14,103 bases of DNA from Gammaproteobacteria bacterium (GTDB lineage Bacteria; Pseudomonadota; Gammaproteobacteria; Enterobacterales; Alteromonadaceae), in NCBI GenBank assembly GCA_023380515.1, contig JAMCRH010000261.1:1-14103 (forward strand), in the 5' to 3' direction. The translations under genes were made by a program, and so were the position numbers. Positions 7,712-14,103 of this stretch are shown here, piece after piece (position 1 is the stretch's first letter; every line of letters starts with the position of its first letter). The notes below the pieces were generated by a model. It made no database searches. It was not told the DNA's origin and saw only the letters and a list, made by a program, of their open reading frames with translations.

Positions 7712-10078
7712 TTACCGTTTTTTGTTCTTTGGCGTGCGTTTTTTCGAACCCGCTGGGCCTGTTTTTTTGGCCTTTTTAGCTTTTGCAGCTTTGCTTCCTG
7801 CGGATTTCTTTTTCCCCGCTTTTTCTGCTGCCTTTGGCTTGTAGCCGCTTTTATTTCGCTGCGTTTTTTTCTCCTGCCGGCGCCGTGGCGCTATTGCATT
7901 CGACGTTTGTTCTACCGATAACAATTCAAAATCAATTTTGCGCTCGTCGAGATTGACTGCCGCGACTTTCACCCGCGCTTTGTCGCCTAAACGATAAACG
8001 TTGCCCGAACTTTCGCCGATCAACAAGTGGCGCTCTGCATCGTAATGGAAGTATTCGCTAGTTAAATTCGAGATATGCACGAGACCGTCGATCATGTAGT
8101 CATTTAAGCGCACAAATAACCCAAAATTAGTCACCGCAGAAATCACACCATCGAATTCGTCGCCGACATGGTCTTGCATGAACTCACACTTCAACCACTC
8201 ATCGACTTGGCGCGTTGCATCATCGGCGCGGCGCTCGGTTTGCGAGCAATGAGGGCCAAGCTCAGCCAGTTGATTTTCGTCGTAACTATGCGCCCCCTCT
8301 AATCCCGCAAATTCTGGGAACTGCTTGGCGAGAATTCGTTTAATCTCACGATGCAAAACCAAATCCGGATAACGGCGAATGGGCGAAGTAAAATGTGCAT
8401 ACGCCTCGAGCGCCAAACCAAAGTGACCTCGGTTCTCGTGGCAATAGATCGCCTGTTGCAGCGAGCGTAACAACATGGTTTGAATCAACTCGCGGTCCGG
8501 CCGTTCAGCAACCTGCGCCAGCACTTCACCAAAGTCTGCCGGGTGTGGCTCGTCTCGCAGTGGCATGGTCAAACCAAGCTCACCAAGAACTAGTCGAAAT
8601 GCAAATAACCGTTCTTCATCGGGTAAGTCATGCACTCGGAACAAGGCGCCGCCGTTGTGCTTCTCAACAAATCGAGCAGCAGCGACGTTTGCCATGATCA
8701 TACATTCTTCAATGAGCATGTGCGCATGATTGCGGTGAATGGGCACAATATGTTCAATTTTGCGTTGCGCATTAAATATAAAGCGCGTTTCAACCGTATC
8801 AAAATCGATTGCACCGCGTTGCTCTCGACTTTTGCGCAGAACTTTATATAAATCGTGAAGGGTCTCTAAGTGTGGAACGACATGGTCGTACTGCTGACGC
8901 AATTTAGCATCGCCATCGAGTATCGCTGCAACTTTATTGTAAGTTAAGCGCGCGTGTGAATTCATCACAGCAGGGTAGAATTTGAAGGTATTCAGTTTCC
9001 CGCGTTCGCCAATAGTCATTTCCGCCACCATACAGAGGCGATCCACTTGCGGATTCAACGAACACAAACCATTCGATAAAGCTTCCGGCAGCATAGGTAC
9101 GACGTGGTTGGGGAAATAGACCGAGTTACCGCGATTCAAGCCTTCCCGATCAAGGGCGCTGCCGACGCGCACATAGTGGCTGACATCAGCAATAGCAACC
9201 CATAATCGGAATCCTTTACCTTCCGGTTCAGCATACACCGCGTCATCAAAGTCACGGGCATCTTCACCGTCAATCGTCAGTAGTGGCAGTTTACGTAAAT
9301 CGACTCGTCCCTGCTTGTCATTCTCAGCAACTTCGGCTGGAATCTTCTTCGTTTCAGCAATCAGGGCGTCTGGCCATTGATTCGGAATATTGTGTTCACG
9401 AATGGCAATTTCAATTTCCATACCCGGTGCCATGTGGTCACCGAGCACTTCTTTAATCCGTGCCACCGGCGAACTACGTCGACTTGGGCGCGAGACAATT
9501 TCTGCCACCACGATTTGACCATGGCGGGCACCATTCACCAATTCCGGCGGAATAATGAGGTCTTGTGCTAAGCGCGTGTCGTCGGGTACCACCAACGATA
9601 CACCTTGTTCGACAAAATAACGGCCGACAATTTCCCGCGGCTCTTCTGCAATCGTACGGACAATTCGCCCTTCACGACGACCACGGGAGTCGCTCGACCC
9701 CGCTTTGACCAACACCCGGTCACCGTGCATAACCATTTGCATCTGATGAAACGGCAGAAATAGATCCTGACCACCCTCGTCTAACTGGACAAAACCAAAG
9801 CCGTCCCGATGACCGATAACTGTTCCTTTCTTCAGGTCCATGCGCTCTGGAATTCCGTAGGAATCATTCCGGGTATAAACCAATTGACCGTCTCGTTCCA
9901 TGGCGCGCAGGCGGCGTTTTACGCCAATATGCTCACGCTCATCACGTAACTTAAAGTGACTTAAAATGTCGCTAAAGGCGACCGGCTTTAACGCCGCTTT
10001 AATGACCTCGAGCATGGCCTCACGCGATGGAATTTCCACATCATATTGTGGTTGCTCAGAGGTGTTTTTTTCGTTCAT
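7712..10078 (-). CDS. rnr: Ribonuclease R
   Basis: RNase R is a processive 3'-5' exoribonuclease that degrades structured RNA and helps in rRNA quality control and trans-translation. The 788-residue product has the expected order: N-terminal helix-turn-helix (about 20-80, with RRLRAMERDGQLVY), two cold-shock domains (about 85-235, KGTVIGHRDGFGF), the catalytic RNB domain (about 260-600), an S1 domain (639-724) and a lysine-rich tail (725-788). The catalytic aspartates Asp270, Asp276, Asp278 and Asp279 lie in TIDGEDARDFDDAV. The basic tail resembles the helix-independent RNA-binding tail of E. coli RNase R. No strong ribosome site precedes the ATG; GAAGAG lies about 17 bases upstream. A probable promoter about 160 bases upstream gives a long leader. 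Confidence 0.97.
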   Translation of the reverse strand: MNEKNTSEQPQYDVEIPSREAMLEVIKAALKPVAFSDILSHFKLRDEREHIGVKRRLRAMERDGQLVYTRNDSYGIPERMDLKKGTVIGHRDGFGFVQLDEGGQDLFLPFHQMQMVMHGDRVLVKAGSSDSRGRREGRIVRTIAEEPREIVGRYFVEQGVSLVVPDDTRLAQDLIIPPELVNGARHGQIVVAEIVSRPSRRSSPVARIKEVLGDHMAPGMEIEIAIREHNIPNQWPDALIAETKKIPAEVAENDKQGRVDLRKLPLLTIDGEDARDFDDAVYAEPEGKGFRLWVAIADVSHYVRVGSALDREGLNRGNSVYFPNHVVPMLPEALSNGLCSLNPQVDRLCMVAEMTIGERGKLNTFKFYPAVMNSHARLTYNKVAAILDGDAKLRQQYDHVVPHLETLHDLYKVLRKSREQRGAIDFDTVETRFIFNAQRKIEHIVPIHRNHAHMLIEECMIMANVAAARFVEKHNGGALFRVHDLPDEERLFAFRLVLGELGLTMPLRDEPHPADFGEVLAQVAERPDRELIQTMLLRSLQQAIYCHENRGHFGLALEAYAHFTSPIRRYPDLVLHREIKRILAKQFPEFAGLEGAHSYDENQLAELGPHCSQTERRADDATRQVDEWLKCEFMQDHVGDEFDGVISAVTNFGLFVRLNDYMIDGLVHISNLTSEYFHYDAERHLLIGESSGNVYRLGDKARVKVAAVNLDERKIDFELLSVEQTSNAIAPRRRQEKKTQRNKSGYKPKAAEKAGKKKSAGSKAAKAKKAKKTGPAGSKKRTPKNKKR

Positions 10079-10240
10079 TTTAGTAATAATTTTTCTCTTC
10101 TTTTAATTAATAGGCCTTCAGGCGTTGATTACATCGTTCTGGTCACGCTGTCTTACCTTATAAAAATGACAGGCGTGTGATGATTCGGTTTTCACTTTAT
10201 TTTCAGTGATTCATACGGCTCAGTATAACATTGAGTGACA

Positions 10241-10269
10241 AGTATAGATAACATCCATATTTCTGACAC
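10241..10269 (-). promoter_or_regulatory. Probable rnr promoter
   Basis: On the minus strand GTGTCA (10264-10269), a 17-base spacer and TATACT (10241-10246) match sigma70 consensus at 4/6 and 5/6. Transcription would begin about 155 bases before the rnr start codon, leaving a long AU-rich leader. Confidence 0.45.
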
Positions 10270-10312
10270 CCGCCTATTTTTGCCGCACATTGGGTTTCAA
10301 TGCATGCACTAG

Positions 10313-10341
10313 TTGTCGAATTTGTATACAAGGCGTATCTT
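10313..10341 (+). promoter_or_regulatory. Probable DUF885 gene promoter with palindrome in the spacer
   Basis: TTGTCG (10313-10318), a 17-base spacer and TATCTT (10336-10341) form a sigma70-like promoter (4/6 and 4/6) about 45 bases before the start codon. The perfect palindrome TTGTATACAA (10322-10331) is centred in the spacer, a usual operator position. Confidence 0.45.
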
Positions 10342-10385
10342 GAGCAATTGTAACTCATACATAACAAACAACTAGGAGCAATGTC

Positions 10386-12266
10386 ATGTTTCGTTTAACT
10401 GCGGTAGCCCTTGCGCTCACCTTGACAGCGACCGCCGCTTTAACCGGTTGCAGTGAAGCGCCAAGCCCAAGCTCACCGACCACACAGGCAGCCCAACAAA
10501 CGAGTGAAAGTCAGGCTCTAACCGTCAGCGAACGTGTCAATCTTTGGTTTGACGAACGCTTTGAGGAACGCCTGCAAAAAAGTCCTATGCAACTCACAAT
10601 GCTAGGTCGCAAAGACGCCTATGATCAACTCGACGATTTCAGCCTCGCAGCGCAACGCGACATGGTGCGTTGGCTACAACAAACAGCCCAAGAGCTTGAA
10701 GCTAATTTCCCCTACGAGCAGCTCGATAGTGAAGCACAAACCTCGTATGACTTATGGATGTATCAAGTTGATCGTGACATACGTGCTTTTGAATTCCAGC
10801 ACATGAACTATGTCTTTCATCAAATGTCGAGCGTTCACTCGTATTTACCGCAATTTTTAATTTCATTTCACCGTGTCGACGACTACGCCGACATGCAAGC
10901 CTACATCGCACGACTCGAACACCTCGGTCAGGCTATTGAGTCGTTGCTTAACCAAGCTCAAAACCGAGCTGATCGTGGCATTCGTGTCCCAGACTTTGGC
11001 TACCAAGGTGCATTGCGGCAAGCACGTGCACTTGTGACCGGGCAACCGTTTACGGAAGACTCAGATCCCGCCCCTTTATTTGCCGATGCGAGCGAGAAAA
11101 TTGCACAATTGCTCACAAACGATCTGATTAATGCAGAGCAAGCGGAGCAACTCACAAGTGCCATGCAGCAAGCGCTCACGAACCATGTTGGCCCTGCGTA
11201 CAACAACTTAATCGCATGGCTAGAAGCTGACCAAGTGAATGCCGACAGCAATCCGACTGGGGTAAGCAAATATCAAGGCGGCGCCGAATACTACCAATTT
11301 ATGTTGTGGTATCACACGACAACGGACTTAACGGCCGAGCAAACTCACCAAATCGGCCTCGATGAAGTTGCTCGTATTCAAGCCGAAATGGTAGACATCA
11401 AAAACCGCGTCAACTTCGATGGTGATTTACAAGACTTCTTCGAATTTATTCGTACCGACGAACAATTCTTTTATCCCAACACGGATGAAGGACGGCAGGC
11501 CTATCTCGACGACTCTAAGGCATATTTAGATGCGATTGCAGACGAGCTACCAAATTATTTCGGTATTCTCCCCAAAGCTGACCTTGTGGTTCGCCGGGTC
11601 GAAGCATTTCGTGAAGAAGATGGCGCTGCACAACACTATTTCCCAGGTACACCTGATGGCTCACGACCCGGTATTTATTACGCTCATTTATCCGATATGA
11701 GTTCCATGCCGAAAGTCGACATGGAATCCGTTGCCTATCATGAGGGTAACCCTGGCCATCACATGCAGATTTCAATTGCCCAAGAACTCACCGGTATTCC
11801 GCAATTTAGAACGCTTGATCGTCACACCGTCTATGTTGAAGGCTGGGCATTATATTCTGAGCTCCTCGCCAAAGAAATGGGTGGCTATCGCGATGATTAC
11901 TCGGACTTTGGCCGCTTAACGGCAGAAATTTGGCGAGCTGCGCGTTTAGTTGTCGATACGGGTATGCATGCACTCGGTTGGACAGAAGAACAAGCGGTTG
12001 ATTACTTCTTAGTCAACACGCCGATTACCGAAGGTTCCGTGCGCTCCGAAATTCAACGCTATTTAGTTTGGCCAGGGCAAGCAACTGCATACAAAATCGG
12101 GATGATGCGCATTCAAGAGCTACGTGCCGAGGCAGAGCAAGCACTTGGTGAACAATTTGATATTCGCGGATTCCACGACACTGTGCTCGGCGGTGGTTCA
12201 TTGCCATTACCAATTCTCGAACGTCGGGTTCGTCAGTGGATTGCTCAATTACAAGAAACGAACTAA
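10386..12266 (+). CDS. DUF885-family lipoprotein, putative zinc metallopeptidase
   Basis: This 626-residue protein has a lipoprotein signal peptide with lipobox LTGC (Cys22 would be lipidated) and Ser-Glu after the cysteine, so outer-membrane sorting is likely. A Ser/Thr/Pro/Gln-rich linker (23-45) leads into a long helical body. The C-terminal half carries YHEGNPGHH (His452, Glu453, His458, His459) and VEGWALYSE (Glu485), the hallmarks of the DUF885 family. By analogy with helical metallopeptidases these would hold zinc, but the substrate is unknown. The start is ATG 10386, with AGGAG seven bases upstream; an ATG five bases earlier is out of frame and ends after five codons. It has its own promoter and is divergent from rnr. 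The next feature downstream is the hairpin at 12277-12335, which may end its transcript. Confidence 0.92.
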   Translation: MFRLTAVALALTLTATAALTGCSEAPSPSSPTTQAAQQTSESQALTVSERVNLWFDERFEERLQKSPMQLTMLGRKDAYDQLDDFSLAAQRDMVRWLQQTAQELEANFPYEQLDSEAQTSYDLWMYQVDRDIRAFEFQHMNYVFHQMSSVHSYLPQFLISFHRVDDYADMQAYIARLEHLGQAIESLLNQAQNRADRGIRVPDFGYQGALRQARALVTGQPFTEDSDPAPLFADASEKIAQLLTNDLINAEQAEQLTSAMQQALTNHVGPAYNNLIAWLEADQVNADSNPTGVSKYQGGAEYYQFMLWYHTTTDLTAEQTHQIGLDEVARIQAEMVDIKNRVNFDGDLQDFFEFIRTDEQFFYPNTDEGRQAYLDDSKAYLDAIADELPNYFGILPKADLVVRRVEAFREEDGAAQHYFPGTPDGSRPGIYYAHLSDMSSMPKVDMESVAYHEGNPGHHMQISIAQELTGIPQFRTLDRHTVYVEGWALYSELLAKEMGGYRDDYSDFGRLTAEIWRAARLVVDTGMHALGWTEEQAVDYFLVNTPITEGSVRSEIQRYLVWPGQATAYKIGMMRIQELRAEAEQALGEQFDIRGFHDTVLGGGSLPLPILERRVRQWIAQLQETN

Positions 12267-12276
12267 GAGTAGTGCC

Positions 12277-12335
12277 AAGGGACAGACTCAAACCGTCGCA
12301 GGAGATTAGCCCGGCGGATTTTGAATTTGTCCCTT
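12277..12335. repeat. 59-base imperfect hairpin, REP/small mobile-element-like
   Basis: Outer arms AAGGGACA (12277-12284) and TGTCCCTT (12328-12335) are perfect inverted repeats. Inside them, AAACCGTCG (12290-12298) pairs with CGGCGGATTT (12312-12321) with one G-U pair and one bulged A, and the intervening GACTC/TGAATT can pair partly. The loop is 13 bases (12299-12311). The element sits between the DUF885 gene and the RHS remnant. Such long imperfect hairpins are typical of REP-like elements mobilised by IS200-type (RAYT) transposases, but none is seen here. It could also act as a two-way terminator. Confidence 0.6.
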
Positions 12336-12437
12336 TGCTAATTCAAACGTTGGTAATGAGTGTGCGTAAGCGAGCATGTTGGCGGGAATAACTAGATCTT
12401 CGAGCAACTGCCCTTCTGCTTCCTCGCGGCTTTGCCA
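12306..12437 (-). pseudogene. Fragment: C-terminal tail of an unidentified protein
   Basis: A 43-codon open frame, shifted from the RHS frame, runs from just after a TAA (12438-12440) to a TAA at 12306-12308. It reads WQSREEAEGQLLEDLVIPAN, then MLAYAHSLPTFELAKGQ, and ends QNPPG. Its composition (acidic, amphipathic, no arginine run) is protein-like, whereas the RHS frame over the same DNA becomes arginine- and serine-rich, which suggests off-frame reading. It has no usable start and ends inside the hairpin element. I do not recognise the parent protein. It is either a frameshifted RHS tip or the tail of another gene joined at about 12437. Confidence 0.5.
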
Positions 12438-12759
12438 TTAAGGCCATACCCACAAAAGGCGCAAAACTACCAAAGGCCTTATTCAATCGCTTAAACAAAT
12501 ACCCACTCGGGTCCGTATAACTCAGCGGGTTATTCAGCACATAGCTGTAGCGGTTGTAGTTCTGCAGGTTTGCGCCCGCCTGAATAAACGGGTCCGCCTG
12601 CATAAAGCGCCCAAGCACCGGGTTGTAAGTGCGCCCACCCATGTGAATAAGGTTCAGGTCGTTTACCATGGTATGGCCGGTGTAACCTTGCGACTGGCCT
12701 AAACCTTGCCCGAGAACTCCAACGCTCTCGGCTCTAGTGTAACTGCAATCATGGTTTGT
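12343..12759 (-). pseudogene. RHS core C-terminal remnant
   Basis: This frame has no stop from 12759 down to 12343 and encodes the end of an RHS-repeat core: GYTGHTMVNDLNLIHMGGRT, NPVLGRFMQADPFIQAGANL, then NRYSYVLNNPLSYTDPSGY and LFKRLNKAFGSFAPFVGMAL. That is the conserved stretch just before the variable tip in polymorphic RHS toxins. RHS-like sequence extends before the only ATG (12669) to about 12741 (SYTRAESVGVLGQGLGQS), so the gene lacks its thousand-residue 5' part and its start. It overlaps the end of the immunity-like gene at 12749. After about 12437 the frame loses resemblance and turns arginine-rich. It is probably a recombination seed left from a displaced toxin cassette, not an expressed protein. 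Confidence 0.8.
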
Positions 12760-13237
12760 TCACTTCAAAATCCTCGGGCTCAGGCTGTGGCATGGGGTCA
12801 TCCAATCCCTCTACTTCGGCTGGGAATATATAATCGACATCGACCAAACATCCCAAGGGTTGCTCTCTCAAGCGCACCTTCAGAAAAGGCGGACACTCAT
12901 CGCGCACACGGAATGTTCCCCTAATACCAATGTATCGATACTGCATATGGTCAGGTCTGTACTCAAGAGAAGTACAGAAGGTCACCATCTCATACACCCG
13001 AATTGCACGCATCGTCGACTCATCGTGCATAACTATGCCACAAAACTCATAAGGTGGTTCCGATTGGCCCAAATCGCTTGGGTCAATTCGCACGTAACCA
13101 ATCAACCCCACTTCCTGTCCCGAGTATGCATCGGGATTTACATTAAGCCTAAGAAAAGACGTGTACTCAAAAGACTTCGTAGGAAAAGCCACTCCCATAA
13201 AGAATAATGCTGCGGAGCTCAGTAAAAATTTACGCAT
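12749..13237 (-). CDS. Secreted cysteine-containing protein, probable immunity to the JAMM-type toxin
   Basis: This 162-residue protein begins with a Sec signal peptide (MRKFLLSSAALFFMGVAF; cleavage likely near residues 20-23) and has no lipobox, so it should be periplasmic. The mature part has four cysteines (66, 88, 115, 130), enough for two disulfides, and a GQEVGLIGYVRI segment and a YRYIGIRGTFRV segment that suggest a beta-rich, possibly OB-like fold. The C-terminus is Pro/Glu-rich. The chosen ATG (13237) overlaps the toxin stop as TTAATG, with AAGGAG seven bases upstream; a TTG two codons earlier is less likely. Its coupling directly after a toxin module, and its resemblance to the fragment at 13727-14020, support an immunity role. 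I know no named family for it. Confidence 0.75.
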   Translation of the reverse strand: MRKFLLSSAALFFMGVAFPTKSFEYTSFLRLNVNPDAYSGQEVGLIGYVRIDPSDLGQSEPPYEFCGIVMHDESTMRAIRVYEMVTFCTSLEYRPDHMQYRYIGIRGTFRVRDECPPFLKVRLREQPLGCLVDVDYIFPAEVEGLDDPMPQPEPEDFEVNKP

Positions 13238-13764
13238 TAACAATCTCCTTCACGACGTAAGTTGCACATGTGGAGCCGAGTGTTGTTGTTGTCAATCGGC
13301 AATTCAGCCGCCCTAAATTCATTCACATCAAACCGCCACAGGGAGCCCCCATGATGGGTCGTGGAAGTGTAGCCAAATACAACGTCTTGTCGTAAATCTG
13401 CTCTAATATCATCCAACGAAGGCCGCCAGTGAACCCCCTTATGTGTACCATGGGAGTGCCATGACGAGTGCGGTTGCGCTCTCCCCACCCTGACAAGATT
13501 AATACTATTGGTCATGTAGTCAGTCTGCAAAGCCCCAATGAAAAACTCATCTCCCGTCTGGTAAATATAAGCTCCTACCTCAACATCAATCGTTAGTTTC
13601 GAGTGAACATTCTCATGCAGCCAATTAGCAGCGTCGTCACTACTCTTAAAGCGACGTGACTGCGCAAACGCCCCTGAGGTTGCCCCATTCGCAGACTTAC
13701 CACCCGTAGAATACTCCTTGCTCACGCTACTGATCTTCAGGCCAATCGCATCCGACTCGTCCAC
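13237..13764 (-). CDS. Orphan RHS C-terminal toxin module, JAMM/DUF4329-like
   Basis: This 175-codon frame starts with a linker containing GGKSANGATSGAF (21-33), a version of the GGKFANGA signature found just before the variable tips of many RHS proteins. The tip domain (about 40-160) has a full JAMM-like metal site: Glu62 in DVEVGAYIYQ, His103 and His105 in WHSHG, and Ser116/Asp119 in PSLDD, giving E-x40-HxH-x10-SxxD. This resembles JAB/MPN+ metalloproteases and the DUF4329 domain of RHS tips. Two cysteines (167, 175) lie near the C-terminus. The GTG start at 13764 has no ribosome site and a stop lies five codons upstream, so the module may be silent, awaiting recombination onto a full rhs gene. 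Its stop overlaps the start of the probable immunity gene. Confidence 0.7.
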   Translation of the reverse strand: MDESDAIGLKISSVSKEYSTGGKSANGATSGAFAQSRRFKSSDDAANWLHENVHSKLTIDVEVGAYIYQTGDEFFIGALQTDYMTNSINLVRVGRAQPHSSWHSHGTHKGVHWRPSLDDIRADLRQDVVFGYTSTTHHGGSLWRFDVNEFRAAELPIDNNNTRLHMCNLRREGDC

Positions 13765-14020
13765 CCAGTACTGGGTCTATATTATCAATGATGACCGGAG
13801 AGGTTTGAGCTATCGTGCCAAAAATCGTAACATACCTATCTTGGCAGGCCTCCAATACTTCCGCCGACAGTCCTTTAAGTTGCACGCTGTGGCTAAGCCT
13901 TTGAATCTCTGCGTCATCTTTATATAGCCACAAGCGACCGTCCTTTGTCAGATATCCATGAAGTGCTCCCGACTGCTGCGTATTTCGGTGATTCCGAACA
14001 GCGATTCCGGAGTTATCCGA
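13727..14020 (-). pseudogene. Broken immunity-like gene fragment
   Basis: This frame is open from 14020 to 13727 with no ATG; only a TTG at 13933, without a ribosome site, could start it. It reads GALHGYLTKDGRLWLYKDDA, then ACQDRYVTIFGTIAQTSP and VIIDNIDPVL. The spacing of GYL, a short aromatic strand, and YVTIFGT resembles the GYV...YIGIRGT layout of the protein at 12749-13237. The N-terminal part is missing or out of frame: the neighbouring frame (13951-14055) is open and ends with ITEIRSSREHF just where this frame takes over, so a frameshift or small deletion near 13965 is likely. It overlaps the toxin frame by 38 bases. It may be the immunity gene of a toxin lying to the right of the window. 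Confidence 0.5.
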
Positions 14021-14074
14021 TCACCTGTTAGCCGTTCTTTTTCATAACCCTCTTTTTACGCTAAGTGATCGGAT
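14015..14074. repeat. Inverted repeat at the right edge
   Basis: ATCCGATCAC (14015-14024) and GTGATCGGAT (14065-14074) are perfect 10-base inverted copies. Five more pairs (TTAGC/GCTAA) can form after a 3-base bulge, enclosing a loop of about 20 bases. On the minus strand the 5' arm overlaps a tiny 11-codon frame (MRKLDQSDHLA, 14056-14091) that has a good AGGAGA ribosome site. The element may be a hairpin in the leader or readthrough mRNA of the immunity-like fragment, or part of a mobile sequence. Confidence 0.45.
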
Positions 14075-14103
14075 TGGTCTAGCTTTCTCATAGATTCTCC
14101 TGT

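Larger units (their letters stand above)
10079..10385. promoter_or_regulatory. Divergent intergenic region between rnr and the DUF885 gene
   Basis: These 307 AT-rich bases hold no gene or RNA that I can recognise. They contain a promoter candidate for each flank, annotated separately, a TTGTATACAA palindrome at 10322-10331, and two ATAACAT copies (near 10225 and 10248). The part next to rnr (10079-10240) would be its untranslated leader; it includes a small GCC-TGAA-GGC hairpin but no riboswitch-like structure. Confidence 0.5.

Noticed and set aside
8395..8851. Plus-strand frames opposite rnr
   Set aside because: They are shadows within the conserved RNase R catalytic domain, with no protein-like composition or ribosome sites.
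12124..12309. Plus-strand frame ending in AKGQTQTVAGD across the hairpin
   Set aside because: It is out of frame within the DUF885 gene; its tail is only the hairpin arm translated.
12860..13207. 115-codon plus-strand frame opposite the immunity-like gene
   Set aside because: It is rich in His, Arg and Lys, has no ribosome site, and lies antisense to a gene with a signal peptide and strong ribosome site.
14015..14074. Integron attC site at the right edge
   Set aside because: The arms do not contain the RYYYAAC / GTTRRRY core sites and no integrase or cassette array is visible.

Overview
The window looks like a gammaproteobacterial chromosome, most likely of the Alteromonadales/Idiomarinaceae type. 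This is inferred from close matches to E. coli-type housekeeping proteins (DusA, Zur, Alr, DnaB, RlmB, RNase R), from PriB encoded inside the rpsF operon, and from an RHS core of the style common in marine Alteromonadales. No rRNA or tRNA gene is visible, so the genus is not proven.

Positions 1-10078 are compact housekeeping DNA, almost all on the minus strand. From right to left they are: rnr, rlmB and a small membrane-anchored protein of unknown function; then the ribosomal operon rpsF-priB-rpsR-rplI, with its own promoter, a candidate S6:S18-binding leader hairpin and a strong terminator; then dnaB-alr. The plus-strand zinc regulator gene zur converges on alr and diverges from dusA-gloA, which end at a clean terminator at 31-67. 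These genes serve translation and RNA decay (rnr, rlmB, rpsF, rpsR, rplI, dusA), replication and restart (dnaB, priB), cell-wall D-alanine (alr), methylglyoxal detoxification (gloA) and zinc homeostasis (zur).

Positions 10386-12266 (plus strand) encode a lipoprotein of the DUF885 family with an HExxxGHH putative metal site. It has its own promoter, divergent from rnr.

Positions 12270-14103 are accessory DNA and the most interesting part. On the minus strand, in transcription order, they hold: a broken immunity-like gene (13727-14020); an orphan RHS-type C-terminal toxin module with a complete JAMM-like motif (13237-13764); a translationally coupled secreted protein with four cysteines that is the probable immunity protein (12749-13237); and the end of an RHS core (to about 12435) that then changes reading frame into an unrelated protein tail. 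A 59-base imperfect hairpin at 12277-12335 closes the region. This reads as the distal end of an RHS polymorphic-toxin locus, with displaced toxin/immunity cassettes; the main rhs gene would lie to the right of the window.
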